Source of the DNA: an uncultured archaeon | GTDB taxonomy: Archaea > Korarchaeota > Korarchaeia > Korarchaeales > Korarchaeaceae | DNA: 7,817 bases | Assembly: GCA_938073845.1 (NCBI GenBank) | Contig: CALJEO010000067.1 | Span: 1 to 7,817, forward strand | Direction: 5' to 3' | Shown: positions 1-6,028 of the stretch, piece by piece | Layout of the letters: every line of letters starts with the position of its first letter | Position numbering within the stretch: position 1 is the first letter of the stretch | Program-made: the position numbers and the translations under genes | The notes under the pieces: generated by a model | Told to the model about the DNA's origin: nothing | The model's database searches: none | What the model saw: the letters and a program-made list of their open reading frames with translations, nothing else

Positions 1-349
1 AGTAGGAGAGGTCCCTGAGGATCAACAGACCGAAGTGCTTGAGTATGTCAGTCTCAAGGAAGACCGTCACAGTTCCTAAGAAGAGGATGAGAGTACCAAA
101 GAAGAGGAAGAGGTGAGGAAATCCCTTAAGCCTCTCCACGACCCTCCTCTGTGTGATCACACGCTTGAAACCCCTGGCTAAGGAGTCTGAACGCAGCGAT
201 CTCAGGGCCTTCCAGAGCCCGAACCTCGCGAATATTCTGTAAATTCCGTATATGAAAATGGCAGCTATGGGGATGAGTATTGCGTACATTAGGATGGGGA
301 CGTGCGGAGGAAGCAGGGCGAAGCTCTCCCTAATCACCAAGCCGCGCAC
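1..349 (-). CDS. Membrane subunit with NarI-like domain, probably HdrD-type Fe-S reductase (partial, 3' end off window)
   Basis: The frame is open from a GTG at 349 to the left edge (116 codons) and no stop is reached. An in-frame TAA lies about 33 nt upstream and no ATG intervenes, so GTG 349 is the likely start; GTG 337 is an alternative. The product begins with a short N terminus, a hydrophobic helix at about residues 17-37, a basic stretch rich in Arg and Lys at about 38-75, and a second helix at about 77-98 with PHLFLFFGTLILFLGT. Two membrane spans around a basic loop, with a His (H79) at the head of the second, resemble the heme-b-binding NarI-like domain. In many archaea and bacteria this domain sits in front of HdrD/GlpC-type CCG Fe-S modules that move electrons to or from quinones. 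The Fe-S part would lie outside the window, so it is inferred. The divergent neighbour is a flavin oxidoreductase, a plausible electron donor. Family assignment is from remembered patterns; a stand-alone NarI-like or DsrM-like subunit is possible. Confidence 0.7.
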   Translation of the reverse strand, partial: MRGLVIRESFALLPPHVPILMYAILIPIAAIFIYGIYRIFARFGLWKALRSLRSDSLARGFKRVITQRRVVERLKGFPHLFLFFGTLILFLGTVTVFLETDILKHFGLLILRDLSY

Positions 350-362
350 CCACTCCCCTATC

Positions 363-385
363 TGGTAAATTTTTAATATTTACCA
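363..385. promoter_or_regulatory. Divergent promoter with perfect inverted repeat
   Basis: TGGTAAAT (363-370) and ATTTACCA (378-385) are perfect 8-bp inverted arms around the 7-nt centre TTTTAAT. The element is the only A/T-rich block between two divergent genes. Its centre lies about 25 nt from GTG 349 on the minus strand and about 33 nt from TTG 407 on the plus strand, the distance expected for archaeal TATA boxes serving leaderless or very short-leader transcripts in both directions. The palindrome may also be a binding site for a dimeric regulator that controls both genes. The promoter role is well supported by position; the operator role is inference. Confidence 0.6.
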
Positions 386-406
386 ACCCCGCGCACCGGT
401 GGTACC

Positions 407-1675
407 TTGGAGGCTGATCTGCTCGTCGTGGGTGCGGGCATATTCGGTCTCTCGACCGCTTACCATTACCTAAGGGAGAACCCCGGTAAGAGCGTCTTAA
501 TAGTGGATAGGATGGGTGATGTGGGTCAGGGGGCTACCGCTAAGAGCGCGGCAGCTTTCAGGGCTGACCTTTTCACCTCAGCTACCAACAGGTTGCTAGC
601 CGGTACATCGGTTGACTTCTTCCTCCACGTTCAGGAGGAGGGTTACGATCTGGGCATAATGAAGGTGGGCTACCTCGTCCTGAGGAGTAGGGACCAGTTC
701 GAGAGGATAGCTGAAGTTGCTGTGATGCTTGAGAGGGCTGGCGCCGTTAGAATATACAGGAGGGAGGAGCTGAAGGAGAAGCTCCAGATAAACTATGAGT
801 TCCCAGGAGATGAGGAGGCCGAGCTGCTCAATATCAAGGAGGTTGATTACGGCATATTCGGCTACAAGTGCGGCTACATGGATGCGGATAAGCTCGCCTA
901 CTACTACAGGGATAGGATAAGGGAGATGGGAGGGGATTTCCAGTTCAACACGAAGGTGGAGAGAATATTGGTGGAGCCTGAGATCAAGCTTGGGATCCCC
1001 AGGGAGCCTAGAGCCTGGCAGAAAGTCAAGTTCTCTGGTTTAGAAACGAACAGAGGGATTATGAGAGCGAAGAACCTGGTCATTGCTGCCGGAGGGTGGA
1101 CTCACCTCCTGCTGGACCCCATAGGCATAGACTGCTTATCTAAGCCTAAGAAGAGGCAGATATTCACCGTCAGGCCTAGGACCGAGGAGCAGAGAGCTCT
1201 ACTCAATACGACCGGGTTCAATGAGGAGGGTGTGCTCCCCTTCACGATACTCCCGACGGAGCACTACATAAGGGCGGATAAGAGGGATGGAACCATTTGG
1301 CTAGCTCTTTCCGATGAGATGAGGCCGTTCTCAACAGATGATGAGCCAGAGGAATCCTTCTATTATGATAACATATACCCAATCATAGTGAAGTACTTCC
1401 CGCAGCTCGAGGGCGCTAGGATAGACAACATGTGGGCGGGCCTCTACATGATAAACTCAGTCGATCACAATCCAGTGGTCTTCAGGAGGTCCAACATGGT
1501 CGTCGCCACGGGCGATAGCGGTAGCGGTATAATGAAGGGGGATGCCATCGGTAGGATAGCTGCAGCGTTAATACAAGGTAGGAGGGAGGCTGAGCTGTTC
1601 GGAGGGGAGAGGATACCTGCCGATAGATTAGAGGTGGTTGGAAGATCTCTGGAGCCCGAGAGCTTCGTTTTCTGA
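407..1675 (+). CDS. FAD-dependent oxidoreductase, DAO family (DadA / sarcosine-oxidase-like)
   Basis: This 422-residue soluble flavoprotein has the DAO-family layout. The N-terminal Rossmann motif GAGIFG lies at residues 9-14, with an acidic residue (D34) ending the second strand to bind the FAD ribose. A conserved segment GATAKSAAAFR (42-52) follows, then a middle substrate domain. The C-terminal FAD-closing motif ATGDSGSGIMKGDAIGR begins at about 367, after AGLYMINSVDHNP. The family oxidises C-N or C-OH bonds in small amino or hydroxy acids such as D-amino acids, glycine, sarcosine, glycerol 3-phosphate or 2-hydroxyglutarate. The substrate cannot be read from the sequence. No signal peptide or membrane segment is seen, so it is cytoplasmic. 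TTG 407 is used because no other in-frame start lies just upstream and the Rossmann fold begins within ten residues. The divergent HdrD/NarI-like gene is a candidate electron acceptor, which would make this a dehydrogenase rather than an oxidase (inference). Confidence 0.88.
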   Translation: MEADLLVVGAGIFGLSTAYHYLRENPGKSVLIVDRMGDVGQGATAKSAAAFRADLFTSATNRLLAGTSVDFFLHVQEEGYDLGIMKVGYLVLRSRDQFERIAEVAVMLERAGAVRIYRREELKEKLQINYEFPGDEEAELLNIKEVDYGIFGYKCGYMDADKLAYYYRDRIREMGGDFQFNTKVERILVEPEIKLGIPREPRAWQKVKFSGLETNRGIMRAKNLVIAAGGWTHLLLDPIGIDCLSKPKKRQIFTVRPRTEEQRALLNTTGFNEEGVLPFTILPTEHYIRADKRDGTIWLALSDEMRPFSTDDEPEESFYYDNIYPIIVKYFPQLEGARIDNMWAGLYMINSVDHNPVVFRRSNMVVATGDSGSGIMKGDAIGRIAAALIQGRREAELFGGERIPADRLEVVGRSLEPESFVF

Positions 1676-1687
1676 GATGATTTCACA

Positions 1688-1699
1688 TCTTTTTAAAGA
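1688..1699 (+). terminator. Possible T-tract terminator after the flavoprotein gene
   Basis: TCTTTTTAAAGA, with five T in a row, lies 13 nt after the flavoprotein stop codon and before the next promoter. Archaeal transcription often ends at such short T tracts. It is weak: only five T, with a 5-bp inverted arm that could be chance. Confidence 0.25.
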
Positions 1700-1728
1700 G
1701 CCGTACTTCACAGCGAGGACGATTGGGG

Positions 1729-1740
1729 AAAGTTTATATT
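1729..1740 (+). promoter_or_regulatory. TATA/BRE-type promoter of the sequon-rich membrane protein gene
   Basis: AAAGTTTATATT combines a purine-rich BRE-like flank with a TATA box. It ends 29 nt before ATG 1769, so transcription should start only a few bases ahead of the gene. The first nine bases recur exactly at 2552-2560 ahead of the next gene at almost the same distance from its start. Confidence 0.6.
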
Positions 1741-1765
1741 AGCGGTAGGATCCCTGTCGAGGTGT

Positions 1766-2449
1766 GTGATGAGGAGTCTCCTGTTGGTTCTGATCTCAGC
1801 CTCCCTAGTGGTGGCCTTGTTGATGGGCATCTTCCTCTTCACGGGGACCCAGCCGAGAAGCAGGAGCTTTGATGAGGCCTACTCCTCGGCTGAGAAGCTC
1901 ACCTTCTCATTTGGGAAGGACTCCGTGATAACATGGGAGGAGAGCGTGATCCTCTCATACGGTAACCTGAGCTCACCCGTGAATAGGTCTGTTGAGTCCT
2001 TGGTGGTAAAGGACCTCGCGTGGCCCAGCTTCACGATATGCCTTAAGAACTCCGAGGATGAATGCGGTGACGTTTTCTTCCACATGATCGCTTTCCCGCG
2101 GGAGTTGGTGGGCGTGGATTCCATAAGACTTCCCTCACTCCTATACGAGAACCTGACGGTCCTCATGATAAACGAAGGGCTAGTTGAGCTCGAGACAGCT
2201 TGGGGGTCAGGGAAAGCGTTCAACTACACGAACTCAACTTCAAACTATCCTACGCAGAATCTATCAACGGTTACAAAGCTCTACGTGGATCCCGAGAACG
2301 GGCTAGTGATCAGGGGAGATATCTCGCTGATGAGAGGGGAGATATCCATGACTTTCACCTACAAACTAGCTTCGAAACCCGAACTCAAGGGCGAGTTCCA
2401 GGTAGAGAAACCTGAGAAGTGGGATTGGGGTTACGTTACATCTCCTTAA
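1766..2449 (+). CDS. Membrane-anchored extracytoplasmic protein with multiple N-glycosylation sequons, function unknown
   Basis: I do not recognise a family. The 227-residue product opens with a hydrophobic segment (about residues 4-26) preceded by Arg, either a signal anchor or a cleavable signal peptide; no lipobox Cys is present. The rest is polar and looks strand-rich. It carries six N-X-S/T sequons (N67, N73, N129, N153, N156, N165), typical of archaeal cell-surface proteins, and only two cysteines (C92, C100), which could form a disulfide. The part after the sequon cluster (about 168-205, with YVDPENGLVIRGDISL) resembles a beta-strand layer. GTG 1766 is directly followed by ATG 1769. 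GAGGTG at 1759-1764 and the promoter distance fit ATG 1769 slightly better, which would drop one Met. The gene has its own promoter and lies 90 nt after the flavoprotein gene, so a functional link between them is not implied. Confidence 0.75.
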   Translation: MMRSLLLVLISASLVVALLMGIFLFTGTQPRSRSFDEAYSSAEKLTFSFGKDSVITWEESVILSYGNLSSPVNRSVESLVVKDLAWPSFTICLKNSEDECGDVFFHMIAFPRELVGVDSIRLPSLLYENLTVLMINEGLVELETAWGSGKAFNYTNSTSNYPTQNLSTVTKLYVDPENGLVIRGDISLMRGEISMTFTYKLASKPELKGEFQVEKPEKWDWGYVTSP

Positions 2450-2475
2450 GCCTGGTGGGGGAAGCGTGTGATACA

Positions 2476-2543
2476 AGAATTTACTATATATCGACTTATT
2501 CCCAAGGAATTATTGAAAATTCTGTAGACCGGTGCATATATAT
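2476..2543. other. A/T-rich intergenic stretch with TATA-like words and a loose inverted repeat
   Basis: The 143-nt spacer between two plus-strand genes is clearly richer in A/T than its surroundings. It holds two further TATA-like words, TTACTATATAT (2481-2491) and GCATATATATGG (2534-2545), and 7-bp inverted arms AGAATTT (2476-2482) and AAATTCT (2517-2523) separated by 34 nt. No tRNA, C/D-box or open frame was found here. It may hold extra promoters or an operator, or only be composition. Confidence 0.3.
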
Positions 2544-2551
2544 GGACAGTC

Positions 2552-2560
2552 AAAGTTTAT
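2552..2560 (+). promoter_or_regulatory. Promoter of the unknown 189-residue protein gene
   Basis: AAAGTTTAT ends 33 nt before TTG 2593, matching the promoter of the preceding gene in sequence and spacing. It is followed by a G-rich leader containing GAGGGG (2581-2586), a likely ribosome binding site six bases before the TTG. Confidence 0.55.
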
Positions 2561-2592
2561 GAGTAACATCCGCCTGGGGGGAGGGGTAGGGC

Positions 2593-3162
2593 TTGCTGCC
2601 TGAGGTAACTGACCTCCTTCTAATCCCTGTACTCATGAATGAAGTACCGTTAAGAGGTATCAGCGATGAGGAAGCCGCTAAGATAGCGGCTAGGATAAGG
2701 AGAGTCCTACCTCCAACGGAGGACCTGAAGGTGGTGATAATCCCAGCCCTATACTACCTGAGCGACATATTCGGAAGGATGAAGTTGGATGAGATCATGG
2801 TGAACTCCGCAGCGCTTGTGGACCTAATGGAGAAGAGGGGCCTGAGGTCATGGGTATACGTCCTCAACCCCTACTCATCTAACGGCATGATACCTATACC
2901 CTCCAGACTAGCGAGTAGCACTGGAGGTATCGCGTGGGCCGTCATACCGATAGTCATGTTCGGCAGCGGACACGCAAACTCGACCGCGTATGATGAGGAT
3001 GAGCTCGACTACTTGCTGGATGACCTAGCATCAATCCTCTCCAGAATCTACGGTGTACCGAAACTCAAGATATTCCCCCCTATCTCTATCGAAGATCTGA
3101 TCGAACTCATAGACTACGTGGAGACTTATGAGAGTGGGGATTCCAAAACCTCAGCAGGATAA
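2593..3162 (+). CDS. Conserved-looking hypothetical protein, function unknown
   Basis: No family is recognised in this 189-residue product. TTG 2593 is chosen because an in-frame TAG lies at 2587-2589, GAGGGG sits six bases upstream, and a promoter lies at the expected distance; the first internal ATG would cost 14 residues. It looks like a soluble alpha/beta protein: hydrophobic strands such as VVIIPALYYL (47-56) and WVYVLNPY (87-94) alternate with helices. There is a Gly/Ser-rich region (107-131) with a hydrophobic core IAWAVIPIVMFGSG, then an acidic patch DEDELDYLLDD (134-144) and a short polar tail. It has no cysteine and no signal peptide. The GSGHANSTAYDEDE stretch (124-137), with one His and clustered acids, could be a functional site, but no known motif is matched. 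Its last 12 bp overlap the end of the convergent elp3 gene. Confidence 0.7.
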   Translation: MLPEVTDLLLIPVLMNEVPLRGISDEEAAKIAARIRRVLPPTEDLKVVIIPALYYLSDIFGRMKLDEIMVNSAALVDLMEKRGLRSWVYVLNPYSSNGMIPIPSRLASSTGGIAWAVIPIVMFGSGHANSTAYDEDELDYLLDDLASILSRIYGVPKLKIFPPISIEDLIELIDYVETYESGDSKTSAG

Positions 3163-4575
3163 CTCCTTCTCCATGTAGAATGAGCCCACTATCTTCCTGT
3201 AACCCAGTTTCCTGAAGTACTCCCTGGATCCGACTCCTGATATGACCAGGATCCTCCTCGCCCCAATTTCCTCGCAGCAAATTCTCTCTGCTTCCCTGAC
3301 GAGCATCGCTCCATATCCCCTGTGCTGCGCGTGAGGTCCCGGGCCCTCCCCTATGGGGACCATCTGCCCGTAGACGTGGAGCTCCCTTATGAGGCTCGTT
3401 CCCCCATCCACCTCCCACCTGTGGGCTAGGGGAGACGGCTCCCTCAACCTGAGTATTCCCATGAGGACATCGTTCCTATCCAATAACGATATGAGGAACT
3501 CGGTCCCTCCGCTGGCCTCGTACTCGATGACCTCCATACTCACGGAATTGTAATCCGGTTCTATGCCCTTATGGGAGACTCTACCGGCTTCCCTGAACCT
3601 TATCTCCTCTATCTTAACGCCTTTAGCCAATAGATCCTCCTCCACGATCTGTCTCAGGTTCCTCCTCCTGGGGCCAGCCGCTATGAACTCCCCGGGTATG
3701 TCCCTCTGAACGTGCTGGAGCCTCACCCACCTGGGCAACATGGGGATGGCCCTCATGAGGTACTCCTTGAACTCCTCGTCCGTCATTCCCCTGTACTCAC
3801 CCCTCCCCCAAATCTCATGGAGAGGCGTGCCGGGTATCACCAGGGTGGGGTATATCTTCAGCATATCCGGCCTGAAGGAGGGGTCCCCCAGGATCAGCCT
3901 CAGGGCTTCCAGATCCCTATCCAGGTCGCTGCCAGGCAGACCGGGCATCAGGTGGTAGCCGACCTTGTAGGCAGAGTCCTTCAGGATGGAAGTGGCCCTG
4001 CGTACATCCCCTGCAGTGTGCCCCCTCCCCACCCTGAGGAGGATGTCATCGAACGGGGACTGAACGCCCAACTCGACCCTAGTGAACCCCAAGTAGAGGA
4101 TTTTATCCACGTGATCCTCCATGGCCCAGTCCGGCCTAGTCTCCAATGTCATAGCGACGCACCTAACGGAGGAGATCTCATTGAGCTCCTGAGCCTCCAT
4201 TAGGTTCCTGGATTTCCTCTCAGGACCCATGTAGCTGTTCATAGCATCTAGAGCTCTCCTAACGAACCACTCCTGATACTCGAAGGGCTGGGCGTTGAAC
4301 GTGCCTCCCATTATTATGAGCTCCACCTTAGATGGGTGCACCCCCATCTTGGAGAAATCCCGGAGCCTATGGATCACCTGCAGGTAGGGATCATAGTTCA
4401 GCTTAGACCCCCTCATCACCACCGGACTCCTCTCGACGTAGCTCTGTGGGATGCCTTCCCCACCCGGGCAGTAGACGCATCTACCGTGGGGGCAGGGGAA
4501 GGGCCTAGCCGCTATGGAAACGACAGCGACTCCAGAAGCTATCCTGGACCTGCTAGCGCCCCTCTCCCTGAGCAC
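3151..4575 (-). CDS. elp3: Elp3-type tRNA uridine(34) acetyltransferase (radical SAM + GNAT)
   Basis: Elp3 installs the carboxymethyl-type modification on wobble U34 of tRNAs, using SAM and acetyl-CoA. In archaea it acts without the other Elongator subunits. The 474-residue product shows the radical SAM cluster motif CPHGRCVYC (C28, C33, C36), then GGTFNAQPFEYQEWF (90-104), TLETRPDW (143-150), RVELGVQS (166-173) and KVGYHLMPGLPGSD (204-217). The C-terminal GNAT domain has ELHVYGQMVPIGEG (398-411), the acetyl-CoA loop QHRGYG (417-422) and YFRKLGY (453-459). GTG 4575 is forced by an in-frame TGA 12 nt upstream, and GGGGG lies just before it. The core starts almost at once (IASGVAVV at 12-19), so the roughly 70-80-residue basic N-terminal region of most archaeal Elp3 proteins is missing. 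The segment KIEEIRFREAG (321-331) also lacks the cysteines often found there. Same strand as argH, 58 nt downstream, with a possible promoter of its own. Confidence 0.93.
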   Translation of the reverse strand: MLRERGASRSRIASGVAVVSIAARPFPCPHGRCVYCPGGEGIPQSYVERSPVVMRGSKLNYDPYLQVIHRLRDFSKMGVHPSKVELIIMGGTFNAQPFEYQEWFVRRALDAMNSYMGPERKSRNLMEAQELNEISSVRCVAMTLETRPDWAMEDHVDKILYLGFTRVELGVQSPFDDILLRVGRGHTAGDVRRATSILKDSAYKVGYHLMPGLPGSDLDRDLEALRLILGDPSFRPDMLKIYPTLVIPGTPLHEIWGRGEYRGMTDEEFKEYLMRAIPMLPRWVRLQHVQRDIPGEFIAAGPRRRNLRQIVEEDLLAKGVKIEEIRFREAGRVSHKGIEPDYNSVSMEVIEYEASGGTEFLISLLDRNDVLMGILRLREPSPLAHRWEVDGGTSLIRELHVYGQMVPIGEGPGPHAQHRGYGAMLVREAERICCEEIGARRILVISGVGSREYFRKLGYRKIVGSFYMEKELSC

Positions 4576-4603
4576 ATTCCCCCATCAAGAATCCCTTCAA
4601 GCA

Positions 4604-4611
4604 TTGATAAA
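4604..4611 (-). promoter_or_regulatory. Possible elp3 promoter
   Basis: On the minus strand TTTATCAA lies in the 58-nt gap after argH, ending 28 nt before GTG 4575. The distance fits an archaeal TATA box with a very short leader, but the match is weak and elp3 may simply be read through from argGH. Confidence 0.35.
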
Positions 4612-4633
4612 GGCTCTCAGGGATCGTCACCCC

Positions 4634-6028
4634 TCAGCTCACTCCAGTGGAAGATCCCGATACTATCTTCCTCGCCAAATCCAATAATCTCCTTTCGCTC
4701 TCCATCTTCTCGGCTTCATACTCCACTAACTTGTCGATATCACCTCTAAGGAGCCTCCTTCTAGCCTCTATCTCATTCCTGAGCTTCTCGGGGTTTGGAC
4801 CCCCTCTCACGTTCGTGGCTAGGGCTTCATCGAAGCTGGGGGTCTCGAGCCCTAGGCTGCTCAGAGCCCTCCCTAAGTCCCAATCGGATTCCCTGAGCGC
4901 TGATGCTAGGAGGGAGTGGGCCTCCCTATAACTGATGCCCTTCCTCCTGCTCAGTTCCTCGGCTACGAACTGCGAGAGGGTCTCTTCGACCTTAACCTCC
5001 CTAAACACAACCCCTTTGATGAGATCCGAGAGCACCCTCAGGGAATCCCTAACATCCCTGAGGGCCCCTAAGAAGCGCTCGTTGGTCTCCTGAAGGTCCA
5101 GGTTATATCCACTGGGAAGCCCCTTGGTTACGGAGAGGAGCGTGACAAGGGATCCTATCAACCTCCCTGCTTTCGCTCTGACTACCTCTAAGGTAACAGG
5201 ATTCCTCTTCTGCGGCATTATACTGCTCGTTGAGACATGATCTTTCGGGAGATCAACGATATTGATGCCGGGAGTTGACCATATTATTAGGTCCTCGCAA
5301 AACCTGCTGAGCACCACCATCAGGGAGGAGAGCGCGCCCAGGGTTAGGGTCTCGAATGACCTGCTCCCCGTAGCTAGCAAGGTGTTGCTCTCAACACCCG
5401 CGAACCCCAGTAGATCAGCGAGCCTCCCCCTGTCCAAGGGAACAGAGCTCCCAGCAGCGGGTCCTGAGCCCAGGGGGCAGAGGTCCACCACCTGCCTGAG
5501 GACGTGCCAGATCACCCTGTAGTGATGGAAGAGCTCCCCCTCTATGTAGAGGAGGTAGTGGGAGACGGTGGATGGCTGTGCAGGCCGAAGATGGGTGAAG
5601 GCCGGTATCTTGAGCTCAAGATTAGATATAGCTGCGTCTAAGAGCGATCCCCTGAGCCTATTGATCTCCCAGAGAATGGATATCAGCATCCTGATCGCTG
5701 AGTAGCGTAGGGCCGTAGCGACCTGATCGTTCCTGCTCTTACCGTAGGCCATCCATCCACCGCCCCTTCTCTCCATGACCCAGCTCTCCAGGGCCTCGTG
5801 AACGTCCTCAAAATCACCGGAGAGGATCTCTTCCTCCCTTTCCAGGGCATCTAGGAGGAGGGATATTGTCTCCCTAACCTCGGGCACCAACCCCAGCTCA
5901 AAAAGGTGTATTTGATGAGCTAAGGCCGTGAGAACGACTGCCCTGAATATCGGCTTGTCCTCCTTAAGCGATGAGGTGAAGTCAAGCAACCAGTCCCTCT
6001 GATCTCCTAACCCCGGTCTCCTGTACAT
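4634..6028 (-). CDS. argH: Argininosuccinate lyase
   Basis: ArgH splits argininosuccinate into arginine and fumarate, the last step of arginine synthesis; it is a cytoplasmic homotetramer of the fumarase/aspartase fold. The 464 residues are full length. Visible landmarks are EDVHEALESWV (74-84), GKSRNDQVATALR (96-108), the THLRPAQP loop with the conserved His (H146), PLGSGPAAGSS (185-195), and the family signature STSSIMPQKRNP (266-277), whose Ser pair includes the catalytic Ser. It resembles crenarchaeal ArgH as remembered. Two motif positions look unusual: R148 where Gln is common in THxQ, and SRSF (222-225) where bacterial and eukaryotic enzymes have a DRDF-like motif. ATG 6028 is preferred because YRRPG...DFTSS fits the expected N terminus. 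It lies inside argG, giving a 47-bp overlap and translational coupling. Confidence 0.93.
   Translation of the reverse strand: MYRRPGLGDQRDWLLDFTSSLKEDKPIFRAVVLTALAHQIHLFELGLVPEVRETISLLLDALEREEEILSGDFEDVHEALESWVMERRGGGWMAYGKSRNDQVATALRYSAIRMLISILWEINRLRGSLLDAAISNLELKIPAFTHLRPAQPSTVSHYLLYIEGELFHHYRVIWHVLRQVVDLCPLGSGPAAGSSVPLDRGRLADLLGFAGVESNTLLATGSRSFETLTLGALSSLMVVLSRFCEDLIIWSTPGINIVDLPKDHVSTSSIMPQKRNPVTLEVVRAKAGRLIGSLVTLLSVTKGLPSGYNLDLQETNERFLGALRDVRDSLRVLSDLIKGVVFREVKVEETLSQFVAEELSRRKGISYREAHSLLASALRESDWDLGRALSSLGLETPSFDEALATNVRGGPNPEKLRNEIEARRRLLRGDIDKLVEYEAEKMESERRLLDLARKIVSGSSTGVS

Noticed and set aside
1465..2415. Other-frame open frames over the flavoprotein and surface-protein genes (minus 1465-1686, minus 1879-2223, plus 2200-2415)
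   Set aside because: They overlap better-supported genes with proper starts, promoters and motifs; their products look like shadow translations.
2476..2523. Inverted repeat as a rho-independent-style terminator or RNA gene
   Set aside because: The arms are only 7 bp, A/T-rich and 34 nt apart, with no T tract after the second arm; likely chance in A/T-rich DNA.
3107..3418. Minus-strand frame overlapping the elp3 3' end
   Set aside because: It is a shifted reading of the conserved GNAT domain, which is intact in its own frame.
4576..4633. Frameshift hiding an Elp3 N-terminal domain
   Set aside because: Only 58 nt separate elp3 from argH, the alternative ATG at 4585 runs into a stop after ten codons, and the ArgH C terminus looks normal, so there is no space for the missing part.
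3712..4749. Plus-strand open frames antisense to elp3 and the end of argH (3712-4203, 3740-3958, 4336-4749, 4647-4931)
   Set aside because: They lie opposite strongly conserved coding sequence, have low-complexity Pro/His/Ser-rich products, no promoter or ribosome site, and no recognisable motif.
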